Under the pieces are notes generated by a model that ran no database searches, was not told the origin of the DNA, and saw nothing but the letters and a program-made list of their open reading frames with translations. The position numbers were made by a program, and so were the translations under genes. DNA of 64,000 nucleotides from Aerococcaceae bacterium DSM 111022 (GTDB lineage: Bacteria > Bacillota > Bacilli > Lactobacillales > Aerococcaceae). The number at the start of each line of letters is the position of its first letter. Positions within the stretch are counted from its first letter, which is position 1. Shown here piece after piece: positions 1 to 9,164 of this stretch. The DNA lies in assembly GCA_015863195.1 (NCBI GenBank), contig JACBXO010000005.1, forward strand, positions 124,001 through 188,000, read 5' to 3'.

Positions 1-41
1 ATAATATAAAGAATAGTGTTTTGTAAAAAAATTACATTATT

Positions 42-93
42 AACCGCGTAAAATCATTGTCTTAAAGATAGTGATTTTATGCGGTTTTTTAAT
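42..93 (+). terminator. Rho-independent terminator
   Basis: A 14-bp stem (ACCGCGTAAAATCA at 42-55 with TGATTTTATGCGGT at 72-85, one G-U pair) is followed by a T-run. It most likely ends a gene lying upstream of the window. Nothing else is visible in bases 1-198. Confidence 0.7.
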
Positions 94-198
94 AAATAAA
101 TTTATGAATAGCTTCATTATTATATTTTACTTTATTCCTTTTACTTAAATAATCATTGAGAGAGTGTGAATAGCGAATAATTAGGCTAAACAAGTGGA

Positions 199-248
199 TT
201 TACAAAGAATTTACATAAAATTTACATTGAATTTACCATAAATTTACA
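199..248 (+). promoter_or_regulatory. PhoP-type box: five TTTACA repeats at 11-bp spacing
   Basis: TTTACA starts at 199, 210, 221 and 243 and TTTACC at 232, so five hexamers are separated by exactly 5 bases each. Direct TT(A/T/C)ACA hexamers with about 5-bp spacers are the known Gram-positive PhoP recognition pattern. A -10-like TATACT lies at 264-269. The array sits where an activator would contact RNA polymerase, and it precedes a phosphate-binding-protein gene, so induction by phosphate starvation is the simplest reading. The reverse complement also fits a WalR-type TGTWAH pair, but the target gene favours PhoP. Confidence 0.75.
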
Positions 249-339
249 AAGCTATGTTACATTTATACTGTACTGATATGAATCAGTCCGAGACATTATT
301 GCAGTCAATTTTGACAAAAAATAAAGGAGCGTTTATTTA

Positions 340-1311
340 ATGAAAAAATCAATTAAAGTTATGCCATTTTTAGCGTCAGCAGGTTTAGTATTAGCATCTG
401 TTGTTCCAGCTTTTGCTCAAACAGGAGATATTAACGTAATTTCACGTGAGGACGGATCAGGAACTCGTTCAGCATTCGTTGAAATCGTTGGTGTTGTTGA
501 CGAAAACGATGACGATTTAACAACTCCTAACGCTGTTGTTCAAAACTCAACAAACGGTGTTATGCAAACTGTTGCTGGTGATGCACAAGGAATTGGTTAC
601 ATCTCATTAGGTTCATTAGATGACTCAGTTAAAGCTGTACAAATCGACGGTGTTGATGCTACTGCAGAAAACATTAAAGCTGGTGACTACCCAATCGCTC
701 GTCCATTTAACGTAGCTTGGGACAAAGAAGCAGGTTTATCAGAAGTTGCTGCAGACTTCAAAGCTTTCATCGACTCAGCTGAAGGTCAAGCAGTTGTAGA
801 AGCTGAAGGATACATTGCATCTAAAGACGACGCTGCTGCATATGAAGCTGCAGGTGTTGAAGGGACTGTTGAAGTTGTAGGTTCAACTTCAGTAACTCCA
901 GTTATGGAAAAATTAGCTGAAGAATACTCAGCATTAAACGAAGGTGTTACAGTTAACATTACTTCAAACGGTTCATCAGCTGGTATGGAAGCTGCTATGA
1001 ACGGTACTGCTGACTTAGGTATGGCTTCACGTGAAGTTTCTGAAGAAGAAGCTGAATCATTAGATTTCGATGCTATCGCTTTAGACGGTATCGCAGTAAT
1101 CGTTAACAACGAAAACCCAGCTGAAGGTTTAGCTTTAGAAGCTGTTAAACAAATCTTCTTAGGAGAAGTTACAACTTGGGAAGATGCAATTGCAATCGAA
1201 CCAGCAGCTCCAGCTGAAGAAGAAGCAACTGAAGAAGAATCTACAGAAGAAGAGTCAGCTACTGAAGAAGAAGCTACAGAAGAAACAACTGAAGAAGAAT
1301 CAGCTGAATAA
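340..1311 (+). CDS. PstS-like phosphate-binding protein, lobes in permuted order
   Basis: Probable phosphate-binding protein of 323 residues. Residues 1-27 form a secretion signal ending AFAQ with no lipobox cysteine. The order of PstS motifs is swapped. Motifs of the usual second half come first: REDGSGTR at 36-43, IGYISLG at 85-91, and the GDYP..RPFNV stretch at 115-124. Motifs of the usual first half follow: GSTSVTP at 181-187, SNGSSAG at 209-215, SRE at 230-232, and the TTW segment near 280. A Glu/Thr/Ala-rich acidic tail (about 288-323) ends the protein. The SD AAAGGAG at 323-329 supports the start. No pst permease or ATPase genes adjoin it; the next gene is on the other strand. Family assignment is firm, and circular permutation is read directly from motif order. 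Confidence 0.85.
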   Translation: MKKSIKVMPFLASAGLVLASVVPAFAQTGDINVISREDGSGTRSAFVEIVGVVDENDDDLTTPNAVVQNSTNGVMQTVAGDAQGIGYISLGSLDDSVKAVQIDGVDATAENIKAGDYPIARPFNVAWDKEAGLSEVAADFKAFIDSAEGQAVVEAEGYIASKDDAAAYEAAGVEGTVEVVGSTSVTPVMEKLAEEYSALNEGVTVNITSNGSSAGMEAAMNGTADLGMASREVSEEEAESLDFDAIALDGIAVIVNNENPAEGLALEAVKQIFLGEVTTWEDAIAIEPAAPAEEEATEEESTEEESATEEEATEETTEEESAE

Positions 1312-1340
1312 TCTTCTAATAATAAAAATCTAATCACTTT

Positions 1341-1366
1341 AAAGAGAGCTTCGGCTCTCTTTTTTG
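1341..1366 (+). terminator. Rho-independent terminator of the pstS-like gene
   Basis: A 9-bp stem AAAGAGAGC / GCTCTCTTT closes a TTCG tetraloop (1350-1353) and runs into a T-tract. Confidence 0.9.
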
Positions 1367-1384
1367 TTTTGTAAGAAAATAAAA

Positions 1385-1428
1385 AAGGCCCTCGATTGAA
1401 TTGAACTCTCGAGAGTCTATTTTTTTGT
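1385..1428 (-). terminator. Weak terminator of the CPBP gene
   Basis: On the minus strand, CTCTCGA pairs with TCGAGGG (one G-U pair) before a T-run read from plus positions 1381-1386. The stem is short, so this is tentative. Confidence 0.4.
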
Positions 1429-1436
1429 CCGTCTAA

Positions 1437-2147
1437 TTAGACCATTACTTCCTTCACCATTAAAACCATCATTAGATAAGAAACAGCATTATTAGCAAAG
1501 TGTAAAGCGATACTATCCACTAATTGCCCGCGGCGTACATATGCAGCATGCATAATTAAACTCATACCAAAGTAGAGTGCAAAGGACCAAATATCTGTTG
1601 GGCTATGCATTAAAGCAAATAAAACGCTTGATAGTGCCCCTGCTAACCAAGGTGACTCGGGTAGAAAACGCGTGACCATAATCCCTCTAAAAATCACTTC
1701 TTCAACAACCGGTGCTAAGATAACAATGACAGCTCCATAAGCAATTAAGCCTAAATTACTTGTATCTTTATTCATGAATGATTCTAGTAAAGCTTGATTA
1801 GCAGTATCATCAATTCCCTGTGACATCATGAGACTACTAATAATTGCCGTAAAGATTAATAATACGAAATAAAAGCCGATTGTTTTGAGTCCGTCTTTAG
1901 CACTATATGTTACTTTTTCTTCTGCATAAGGGCTTTTTCGGTAAAATTTCCACGCTAGCCAAGAGATAAGAAAAACTAGAATAATAGTTGCAATATGAAA
2001 GGCGATTGCCAAATTATTTTGGGCATAGCTTTCAAAAATTAAACCTTCAACGGCGAGTAAAACAAGACCTTGATCTAATATTAGCCAAAGTATGGCCCAT
2101 AAAAATCCTTTAACGCGTTCAAAGATAGTTAATATTCGATTATTCAT
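1437..2147 (-). CDS. CPBP family intramembrane metalloprotease
   Basis: A 236-residue polytopic membrane protein of the CPBP (CAAX protease / bacteriocin-processing) family. The diagnostic glutamate motif EEVIFRG lies near residues 149-155, and the zinc-type histidines are seen in ALMHSP and ALHFANNA. At least six hydrophobic segments surround these motifs. Such enzymes cleave substrates within or next to the membrane; in lactic acid bacteria some serve bacteriocin self-immunity, but no bacteriocin gene is visible here, so the substrate is unknown. It is transcribed alone, divergently from uvrA. Confidence 0.85.
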   Translation of the reverse strand: MNNRILTIFERVKGFLWAILWLILDQGLVLLAVEGLIFESYAQNNLAIAFHIATIILVFLISWLAWKFYRKSPYAEEKVTYSAKDGLKTIGFYFVLLIFTAIISSLMMSQGIDDTANQALLESFMNKDTSNLGLIAYGAVIVILAPVVEEVIFRGIMVTRFLPESPWLAGALSSVLFALMHSPTDIWSFALYFGMSLIMHAAYVRRGQLVDSIALHFANNAVSYLMMVLMVKEVMV

Positions 2148-2188
2148 AATAAGCTCGCTTTCTTTGTTGATTTTATATTGTTACTATT

Positions 2189-2217
2189 ATTATAAGGAAT
2201 ATAGTTTTGAGTAACAA
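2189..2217 (-). promoter_or_regulatory. Promoter of the CPBP gene
   Basis: Minus strand: TTGTTA (2217-2212), 17-bp spacer, TATAAT (2194-2189). Confidence 0.55.
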
Positions 2218-2229
2218 CTTTAAAGTATG

Positions 2230-2243
2230 CGAACAAATGTTTC
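2230..2243 (+). promoter_or_regulatory. LexA (SOS) box of uvrA
   Basis: CGAACAAATGTTTC matches the Bacillus LexA/DinR consensus CGAACRNRYGTTYC at every defined position. It overlaps the -35 region of the uvrA promoter, so repression by LexA is the natural reading. Confidence 0.85.
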
Positions 2244-2261
2244 GTCATCTTTTTATGATTA

Positions 2262-2270
2262 TGATATAAT
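2262..2270 (+). promoter_or_regulatory. Extended -10 promoter of uvrA
   Basis: TG-A-TATAAT at 2262-2270; the -35 position (about 2242-2247) is covered by the LexA box. Confidence 0.65.
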
Positions 2271-2305
2271 GAGACAGTAAAAGTCTGATAAAGGAGCGAA
2301 AATAA

Positions 2306-5137
2306 ATGGCTCGAGATACCATTAAAGTAAAAGGGGCACGTACCCATAACTTAAAAAATATAGATATTGAACTACCGCGTAATGAATTAATTGTAATGAC
2401 TGGTTTATCTGGATCAGGTAAGAGTTCTTTAGCATTTGATACATTATATGCTGAAGGGCAAAGACGCTATGTTGAAAGTTTATCCGCTTATGCAAGACAA
2501 TTTTTGGGGCAAATGGATAAACCAGATGTTGATTCAATTGAAGGATTAAGTCCAGCGATTTCGATTGATCAAAAAACGACTAGCCATAACCCAAGGTCCA
2601 CTGTAGGGACAGCCACAGAAATTAATGACTATTTGCGTCTCTTATATGCCCGTGTCGGAACACCATATTGTCCGAATCACAATATACCGATTGAACGTCA
2701 ATCGCCAGAACAAATTGTGGATAAAATTGAAGAATTGCCTGAACGTACACGGATTCAGTTGATGACACCAGCCGTTCGAGAAAAGCGTGGTCAGCATAAA
2801 AAGTTAATTGAAAAAATTAAAAAAGATGGCTATGTTCGAGTTCGAGTAGATGGAGAAATTTATGACATTACCGAAGTGCCGGAATTAGAAAAAAATAAAC
2901 CTCATACAATCGAAGTGGTGATAGACCGTTTGGTGATTAAAGAAGGTATTCGTTCACGTTTATTCGATTCTGTCGAACAAGCACTACGATTTTCTGAAGG
3001 TTATTTAGTTGTGGATGTCATTGGTGAAAAAGAAATGTATTTCAATGAGCATTATGCTTGTCCATTTTGTGATTTTACAGTGGATGAATTGCAACCGCGC
3101 TTATTTTCATTTAATGCGCCATTTGGTGCTTGTCCGTCTTGTGATGGGATTGGTTCGCGTTTAACAGTTGACGAAGAGCTTGTTATTCCCGATAAATCAC
3201 TCAGTTTAGATGATGGTGCGATTGCGCCTTGGAAGAACAATTCAACCTATTTCTACCATTCAATGCTAGAAGCTTTTTGTAAGAGTGAAGGTATCCCTAT
3301 GGATGTGCCTTACCAAGATTTAACGAATGAACAACAAACATTAATTAAATATGGAACTGATCAAGCGAATTTTAAATTTACTTATCAAGGAATTCGTAGT
3401 GGTATGAAAACTTCGATGATGGATTCTTTTGAAGGTGTTTTAAACAATATCGAAAGACGTTACCGTGATTCTAATTCTGACTCTGTTCGTGATCAGATGC
3501 GAGAGTATATGTTTGAGTTAACTTGCCCAACATGCCATGGACAACGATTAAATACTGAAGCATTATCAGTATATGTGGGTGATAAAAATATTGCAGAATT
3601 TACTGAACAGTCAATTGGAACAGCGCTTGAATATATTTCAGAATTAAATTTCTCAACAGAAAATGAACAAATTTCAGCACCTATTTTTAAAGAAATTAAT
3701 GATCGTTTGAGTTTCTTGAATAACGTAGGGTTAGAATATTTAACGTTAGACCGTGTAGCTGGTTCGCTTTCTGGTGGTGAAGCACAACGCATTCGTTTAG
3801 CAACACAAATTGGATCAAACTTATCGGGCGTGCTTTATATACTCGATGAGCCGTCAATTGGTCTACACCAACGTGATAATGCACGTTTAATCAACTCACT
3901 AAAGGATATGCGTGACTTAGGAAATACGTTAGTTGTTGTTGAACATGATGATGAAACGATGCTTGAAGCAGATTATATTGTTGATATTGGCCCTGGTGCT
4001 GGTGAGCAAGGTGGAAAAATCATTGCGGAGGGTACACCTCAAGAAGTGATGGCGAATCCAGATTCTATTACTGGTCGTTATTTATCAGGGAAAGAAAAAA
4101 TTAATGTACCAGAAACACGCCGGATGGAAGATCATGGTTGGGTGAAAGTAACTGGTGCCCGAGAAAATAATTTACGTAATATTGATGCAGAGTTTCCGAT
4201 TGGTCGCTTTACTGCGGTCACAGGCGTATCTGGGTCAGGTAAGAGTAGTTTGGTAAATCGAATTATTAAGGTTGCTTTAACTAAGCGTTTAACGAGTACT
4301 AAAGAACGTCCTGGAGACTTTGACGAGATCACTGGTTGGGAAGGTTTAGAGAAAGTAATCGATATCGACCAAAGCCCAATCGGCCGTACTCCACGTAGTA
4401 ACCCAGCGACTTATACCAGTGTTTTTGATGATATTCGTGATTTATTTGCTCAAACCAATGATGCAAAATTACGTGGTTATCAAAAAGGAAGATTTAGTTT
4501 TAACACTAAAGGTGGTCGTTGTGAAGCTTGTAAAGGTGCTGGTGTAAAACAAATTGAAATGCACTTCTTACCAGACGTTTATGTGCCATGTGAAGTGTGT
4601 CATGGTACGCGTTATAATTCAGAAACATTAGAAATTCGTTATAAAGACAAAAACATATCGGATGTTTTAAATATGACGATTGATGATGCGGTAGAGTTTT
4701 TCGAAAATATTCCGAAAATTAAACGCAAATTACAAACACTAGTGGATGTTGGGCTGGGCTATATTCGTCTTGGACAATCAGCAACTACTTTATCTGGTGG
4801 TGAAGCACAACGTATGAAGTTGGCTTCGGAACTGCAACGAGTATCGACAGGGGATACTTTCTATATTTTAGATGAACCGACAACGGGGTTACATCCAGAT
4901 GATATTAAACGTCTACTGATTGTACTTGACCGTCTGGTTGAAGCAGGAAATACGGTCGTTGTCATTGAGCATAACTTGGATGTCATTAAAACAGCAGACT
5001 ATATCATTGATATGGGTCCTGAAGGTGGAGATGGTGGTGGCCAAATTATTGCCAAAGGAACACCTGAAGAGATTGCTGAAGTTGAAGAGAGCTACACAGG
5101 CCAGTATTTAAAGAAGATTTTAAAAAGAGATAAATAA
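2306..5137 (+). CDS. uvrA: Excinuclease ABC subunit A (UvrA)
   Basis: UvrA is the damage-sensing ATPase of nucleotide excision repair; with UvrB it locates bulky lesions for UvrC incision. The 943-residue length is standard. Two ABC-type ATPase modules are visible: Walker A GLSGSGKS near residue 32 and GVSGSGKS near residue 640, each with an LSGGEAQR signature. Two zinc-binding cysteine clusters are present, CPFC..CPSC near 252-280 and CEAC..CEVC near 742-772. SD AAAGGAG stands before the ATG. uvrB is not adjacent, although the two genes are often neighbours in Firmicutes. A LexA box upstream indicates SOS control. Confidence 0.98.
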   Translation: MARDTIKVKGARTHNLKNIDIELPRNELIVMTGLSGSGKSSLAFDTLYAEGQRRYVESLSAYARQFLGQMDKPDVDSIEGLSPAISIDQKTTSHNPRSTVGTATEINDYLRLLYARVGTPYCPNHNIPIERQSPEQIVDKIEELPERTRIQLMTPAVREKRGQHKKLIEKIKKDGYVRVRVDGEIYDITEVPELEKNKPHTIEVVIDRLVIKEGIRSRLFDSVEQALRFSEGYLVVDVIGEKEMYFNEHYACPFCDFTVDELQPRLFSFNAPFGACPSCDGIGSRLTVDEELVIPDKSLSLDDGAIAPWKNNSTYFYHSMLEAFCKSEGIPMDVPYQDLTNEQQTLIKYGTDQANFKFTYQGIRSGMKTSMMDSFEGVLNNIERRYRDSNSDSVRDQMREYMFELTCPTCHGQRLNTEALSVYVGDKNIAEFTEQSIGTALEYISELNFSTENEQISAPIFKEINDRLSFLNNVGLEYLTLDRVAGSLSGGEAQRIRLATQIGSNLSGVLYILDEPSIGLHQRDNARLINSLKDMRDLGNTLVVVEHDDETMLEADYIVDIGPGAGEQGGKIIAEGTPQEVMANPDSITGRYLSGKEKINVPETRRMEDHGWVKVTGARENNLRNIDAEFPIGRFTAVTGVSGSGKSSLVNRIIKVALTKRLTSTKERPGDFDEITGWEGLEKVIDIDQSPIGRTPRSNPATYTSVFDDIRDLFAQTNDAKLRGYQKGRFSFNTKGGRCEACKGAGVKQIEMHFLPDVYVPCEVCHGTRYNSETLEIRYKDKNISDVLNMTIDDAVEFFENIPKIKRKLQTLVDVGLGYIRLGQSATTLSGGEAQRMKLASELQRVSTGDTFYILDEPTTGLHPDDIKRLLIVLDRLVEAGNTVVVIEHNLDVIKTADYIIDMGPEGGDGGGQIIAKGTPEEIAEVEESYTGQYLKKILKRDK

Positions 5138-5145
5138 TTCCCTTG

Positions 5146-5168
5146 ACCTCCCTTCCGGGAGGTTTTTC
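5146..5168 (+). terminator. Rho-independent terminator of uvrA
   Basis: ACCTCCC / GGGAGGT stem with a TTCC loop and a following T-run. Confidence 0.9.
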
Positions 5169-5190
5169 AATTTAAGGAATATAAGAATAC

Positions 5191-5254
5191 TCAGACCTAA
5201 GTCTGAATTGGCGTAATACCATGTATAATTCGAAAGATAGGCCTCAAGACCTAT
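5191..5254 (+). promoter_or_regulatory. Inverted repeats and -10 element upstream of the LiaX-like gene
   Basis: A perfect palindrome TCAGACCTAAGTCTGA (5191-5206) lies upstream of a TATAAT hexamer at 5224-5229, and a second inverted repeat ATAGG/CCTAT occupies 5237-5254. Because the downstream gene is LiaX-like, a LiaR-type response regulator is a reasonable candidate, but the binding site has not been matched to a verified consensus and no clear -35 is seen. Confidence 0.4.
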
Positions 5255-5334
5255 GATAAAAGCTGAAATTCTTGGCATAATAGTATTGTAAGGTAAGAAA
5301 AGCAAATTGATCCATTATACAGGAGGGATTATTC

Positions 5335-6777
5335 ATGGAAAAAGAAAGAATCATAGAACTAGTCAAACAAGGGGTCCTTTCGATGGAAGAAGCTTTAGAA
5401 TTATTAGAAGCGGCTGGAGAAAAAGAATCGTCGAAAGAATTTCAAGCAGAATTAAATAAAGAAGATGTTGATCACTTTAGTAAAGAATATCAAGAAGCGA
5501 TGGAAGACGAAACAGTCACAGCTAAAGATAAAAAAGAGCAAGCGGATTTATCGGCAAGGGTAAAAGAGTTGTCTGAACAACTGAAGAAACAAGAAGAAGC
5601 TTTAACGATTGTTAGTCAACGTTACCGCGAATTAGAAATCTTCCAAGAAATTGATGACTTAACACCAGAAATGAATAAGCAATTAGAAGAATTGACAGCA
5701 CAAAAAGTACAATTAGAGCAAAAAATTGCAAATACGAAGTTAGAGTTAGAAGAAACGCAGGTAGAATTAGAACGTATTAATGCTGAAAAATTCAACCAAT
5801 ATTCAGAGGATGTTAAGCAATTCATCAATGGTGGTGCTGCTTCCGCTAAACGAGTGGGCAAAACTGTTGCTGATGAAACGAAATCGTTAGGTCAGTCACT
5901 AAAGTCAGTAGTTAAAGATATTTCTAATAGCTTCCAAATGAAAGATATTAACATGGGTGTGAAAGTGCCTTGGTTAAAATCAAGTGTGATTGAAAAGACC
6001 TATGAATATGACGTACACGGCTTAAATTCAATTACTGTAGGGGTTTTAAATGGTTCGGTGAGTGTTTATGCTCATGAAAAAGATACCGTCTTTATGTCGT
6101 TAGAAATTCGTGAATTCGGTAATGATGGCGAAATTTCTGTTGAAGCCTTTGAAGAGCTTAATAAGATTGCTTATCAAGAGGGCGCAATGATTGTTGACTT
6201 AAAATCACCAAAATATGCAACTGAAATGGAATTATATATTCCAGCAAAAGTAATTAACGAGATTACATTGAATTTATTTAATGGCGACTTGGAAGTGAAA
6301 AATATCGAAGGTCAGTCAATGAATATTAAAAACAAAAATGGCGACATTGATTTAGAAAATGTTAAAGCATCAATATTATCTGTTGATACAATTAACAGTG
6401 ATATCGAGATTGCGGCAAGCCATATTGAAGAAGTTAAAATTCAAAATGTGAATGGAGACATTCGTTATAAAGATACGATTAATCAATTAGCCGTTCATTC
6501 TGCAAATTCCGATATCTTTATTACAAAAACGAATGCAGATGCGAGTGATATTGCAGTAAAATCATTATCTGGTAATATTAAGATTGCTTTACCAGTAACA
6601 CTGGCTGTTCAAGGTGAAATTAAAACATCGATTGGTGAAGTATTTTCACGCTTATCAAATGCAGAAATTGTAAGTAAAGATAATGCGCATCATATTCACC
6701 GTGAGGGTGACGTTCCCGCAACAGTTAAAGTGTCTATTACTAATGGTGACATATTTGTGAAAGATACTGATAAATAA
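5335..6777 (+). CDS. liaX: LiaX-like envelope-stress protein (DUF4097 beta-repeat domain)
   Basis: A 480-residue protein resembling enterococcal LiaX, which senses cell-envelope attack by daptomycin and cationic peptides. The N-terminus (about 1-30) is a short helical EEALELLEAAG segment of the SHOCT-like type. Residues about 60-155 form a long charged coiled coil rich in Glu, Lys and Gln. The C-terminal half (about 220-480) consists of repeating short beta strands with NGD and NSD turns, the DUF4097 pattern. No signal peptide is visible. SD AGGAGGG precedes the ATG. The neighbour 18 bp downstream encodes a PspC protein, matching the liaX-liaY order. The symbol is by resemblance in domain order, not by experiment. 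Confidence 0.75.
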   Translation: MEKERIIELVKQGVLSMEEALELLEAAGEKESSKEFQAELNKEDVDHFSKEYQEAMEDETVTAKDKKEQADLSARVKELSEQLKKQEEALTIVSQRYRELEIFQEIDDLTPEMNKQLEELTAQKVQLEQKIANTKLELEETQVELERINAEKFNQYSEDVKQFINGGAASAKRVGKTVADETKSLGQSLKSVVKDISNSFQMKDINMGVKVPWLKSSVIEKTYEYDVHGLNSITVGVLNGSVSVYAHEKDTVFMSLEIREFGNDGEISVEAFEELNKIAYQEGAMIVDLKSPKYATEMELYIPAKVINEITLNLFNGDLEVKNIEGQSMNIKNKNGDIDLENVKASILSVDTINSDIEIAASHIEEVKIQNVNGDIRYKDTINQLAVHSANSDIFITKTNADASDIAVKSLSGNIKIALPVTLAVQGEIKTSIGEVFSRLSNAEIVSKDNAHHIHREGDVPATVKVSITNGDIFVKDTDK

Positions 6778-6795
6778 GACAAGGAGAGATTTATT

Positions 6796-7110
6796 ATGGA
6801 AAAAAGATTATACCGTTCAACAACAGATCGATTTTTAGCAGGAGTGTGTGGAGGATTAGGAGAATACTTTAAAGTAGACCCTGCTATTTTCCGTATTATC
6901 TTTGCTTTATTATTCTTAGGGGGCAGTGCTGGGTTATGGATTTACATTATCTTAGCGATTGTTTTACCTAATGATTATGAGGTGAGCCGCCATAAAAATC
7001 GTGATAGTTTTGACCCATTCAAATCATTTAATGAGTCAAAGAACGCTCAAACACGTAAAGATGTCACACCTGATAAAGAACCATCAGAAAGTGACTGGAG
7101 TGACTTTTAA
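6796..7110 (+). CDS. liaY: PspC-domain membrane protein (LiaY-like)
   Basis: A 104-residue PspC-domain protein. The hallmark RFLAGVCGGLGEYF occupies about residues 12-25 and is followed by a transmembrane segment of roughly residues 33-57. The rest is a charged cytoplasmic tail. In enterococci the PspC protein LiaY sits beside LiaX and links envelope stress to membrane remodelling. The third member, LiaZ (a holin-like membrane protein), is not present here: a terminator follows at 7138. The SD AAGGAGAG is well placed, and the gene is cotranscribed with the upstream LiaX-like gene. Confidence 0.8.
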   Translation: MEKRLYRSTTDRFLAGVCGGLGEYFKVDPAIFRIIFALLFLGGSAGLWIYIILAIVLPNDYEVSRHKNRDSFDPFKSFNESKNAQTRKDVTPDKEPSESDWSDF

Positions 7111-7137
7111 TACAATTAAACACAAGTAATTAGAAAT

Positions 7138-7170
7138 TCAGGCTTATCTTCGGGTAAGTCTGATTTTTTT
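7138..7170 (+). terminator. Rho-independent terminator of the liaXY-like operon
   Basis: TCAGGCTTATC / GGTAAGTCTGA (two wobble pairs) closes a TTCG loop and is followed by seven T. The rest of the gap to 7340 shows no gene. Confidence 0.9.
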
Positions 7171-7347
7171 GTATCTGATTGATGGCTACAAATGAAAATC
7201 GTTGTTTAATAATAGTATCCGTAAATATGTGACTCTAACTAAATTGATGATCTATTATTTTCATATTACGACGGTAGAGCATTACTTTTCCAAAAAGATG
7301 GGGGCAAATTCTTAGGGCTTGGAAGGTGGAGATATGGTTGGTTGTCA

Positions 7348-7356
7348 TGCTATAAT
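7348..7356 (+). promoter_or_regulatory. Extended -10 promoter of hprK
   Basis: TG-C-TATAAT at 7348-7356, 33 bases before the start codon; no recognisable -35. Confidence 0.6.
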
Positions 7357-7388
7357 AAAAACCACAAAGAGAGAAATGAGGATATCAG

Positions 7389-8324
7389 ATGGAATCAGTT
7401 AGCGTTGCTGAATTAGTAGAACAATTAGAACTTCATGTAGCAAATGGGGTAGAATATACAGATCGTTTAATTTATTCAAGTGAGGTTTCGCGTCCAGGTT
7501 TAGTTTTAACGGGATATAAAGATTATTTTCCTCACGAGCGTGTCCAATTAATTGGGCGTACGGAGATGAGTTATTTAGAAACTAAAACAAGTGAAGAGCG
7601 TTTAGATATTTTTAATATGATGTGTACGGAAGATACTCCGGCGATTGTAATTGCGCGCGAGATGGATGTTCCGGTTGAATTGGAGCAGGTGGCAGATCAT
7701 TTTCATATTCCGATTTTAACGAGTCGTTCAAAGACAAGTCGTGTTTTATCAAATATTACTAATGTGTTAGAGAGTAAGTTAGCGGAGCGTTTATCAAAGC
7801 ATGGGGTTTTTGTTGAAGTCTTTGGTATGGGGGTCTTGTTAACGGGTGCAAGTGGTGTTGGTAAGTCTGAGACGGGGCTTGAATTAATCCAGCGAGGGCA
7901 TCGTTTAGTAGCGGATGACCGTGTTGAGTTTCATCAAACGGATGAGCGTACAATTATAGGTGAAGCGCCAACTATTTTGCGTAATTTAATTGAAATTCGT
8001 GGTCTAGGTATCATCGATGTGATGCACTTATACGGGGTGTCGGCTGTTCGTTTGTCGAAACGTTTGGAGTTAATTATTGATTTGGTTGTGGATGATGGAA
8101 CGATTGAGTATGATCGTTTAGGTTTTGAACAAGAAACACAACAAATATTTGATGTTAAGGTACCTAAAGTACGCATTCCAGTTAAGATTGGGCGTAACTT
8201 ATCGACAATTATTGAATCAGCTGCTATGAATCATCGTGCACTGCAAATGGGATATGATGCGAAAACAACTTTCCATGAGCGTTTAGCAGCACTTATCCAA
8301 CAAAATTCGGAGAAAAAATTATGA
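7389..8324 (+). CDS. hprK: HPr kinase/phosphorylase
   Basis: HprK phosphorylates and dephosphorylates Ser46 of the PTS protein HPr and so controls CcpA-dependent carbon catabolite repression. The 311-residue length is normal. The Walker A motif GASGVGKS lies at about 152-159, just after the conserved His of KHGVFVEV, and the family signature EIRGLGIIDV is near residue 203. It is the first gene of hprK-lgt-gpsA-trxB and overlaps lgt by 4 bases (ATGA). Two cre-like sites elsewhere in the window fit an active HPr-Ser-P/CcpA system. Confidence 0.98.
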   Translation: MESVSVAELVEQLELHVANGVEYTDRLIYSSEVSRPGLVLTGYKDYFPHERVQLIGRTEMSYLETKTSEERLDIFNMMCTEDTPAIVIAREMDVPVELEQVADHFHIPILTSRSKTSRVLSNITNVLESKLAERLSKHGVFVEVFGMGVLLTGASGVGKSETGLELIQRGHRLVADDRVEFHQTDERTIIGEAPTILRNLIEIRGLGIIDVMHLYGVSAVRLSKRLELIIDLVVDDGTIEYDRLGFEQETQQIFDVKVPKVRIPVKIGRNLSTIIESAAMNHRALQMGYDAKTTFHERLAALIQQNSEKKL

Positions 8325-9163
8325 TGAATTTGCCGGTATATACAGCGGCGATCGATCCGGTAGCTTTTGAACTTGGTCCAATTGAAATACGTTGGTATGC
8401 GATCATTATCGTACTCGGTATTATTGTTGCGGATTTTATGATTCGCCGTGAAGGTGAGCGCAAAGGGTATAATGAGGATGATTTATTTGATTTGCTCTTT
8501 CCGGCTATTTTATTTGGTGGTGTAGGGGCTAGGTTATATTATGTTTTGTTTAGACTTGATTATTATTTAGCGCATCCAGATCAGATTATTGCGATTTGGA
8601 ATGGTGGAATGGCGATATATGGTTTTGTCATCGTCGGATTTCTAACCATTTATTATTTAAGTCGTAAACGAAATATGAATACACTTGAATTGTTTGATAT
8701 TATGGCGCCAGCTTTATTAATGGCTCAGTCCATTGGTCGTTGGGCTAATTTTATGAATCAAGAAGCACATGGTGGACCGGTTGCTCGTAGTTTTTTAGAA
8801 GACCTGATGTTGCCAGAATTTATTATTGAGCAAATGAATATTCAAGGTACTTACTATCACCCAACATTTCTTTATGAATCAGTGTGGTCTTTAATCGGCG
8901 TTTTAGGCTTGTTATTTATTCGTCAAAAGCCGAAATTGGCTTTAGAGGGTGAAATTATAGCTGGCTATGCAATTTGGTATGGTCTAGGTCGTATGTGGAT
9001 TGAGGGGATGCGAACGGATAGCTTGTATTTTGGGCCGTTACGTATTTCACAGTGGGTTTCGATGGTATTAGTTATTTTAGGTGTTTGGTTTGTCGTCAAA
9101 CGCCGTAGAAAAGAAGGGTTAGTTCCTTACTATACGGACAATCGTCACCAAAGGAGAGATTAA
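8321..9163 (+). CDS. lgt: Prolipoprotein diacylglyceryl transferase
   Basis: Lgt transfers diacylglycerol from phosphatidylglycerol to the lipobox cysteine of prolipoproteins, the first step of lipoprotein maturation. The 280-residue polytopic membrane protein carries the Lgt signature GRWANFMNQEAHGG near residues 139-152 and a conserved WYGLGR region near the C-terminus. The SD GGAG at 8309-8312 lies inside hprK, and the genes are translationally coupled. None of the solute-binding proteins in this window has a lipobox, so its clients lie elsewhere. Confidence 0.97.
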   Translation: MMNLPVYTAAIDPVAFELGPIEIRWYAIIIVLGIIVADFMIRREGERKGYNEDDLFDLLFPAILFGGVGARLYYVLFRLDYYLAHPDQIIAIWNGGMAIYGFVIVGFLTIYYLSRKRNMNTLELFDIMAPALLMAQSIGRWANFMNQEAHGGPVARSFLEDLMLPEFIIEQMNIQGTYYHPTFLYESVWSLIGVLGLLFIRQKPKLALEGEIIAGYAIWYGLGRMWIEGMRTDSLYFGPLRISQWVSMVLVILGVWFVVKRRRKEGLVPYYTDNRHQRRD

Positions 9164-9164
9164 G

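Noticed and set aside
786-1337. Ser-rich antisense frame across the pstS-like gene
   Set aside because: Mirror of the Glu/Thr tail; not a plausible protein and no start signal.
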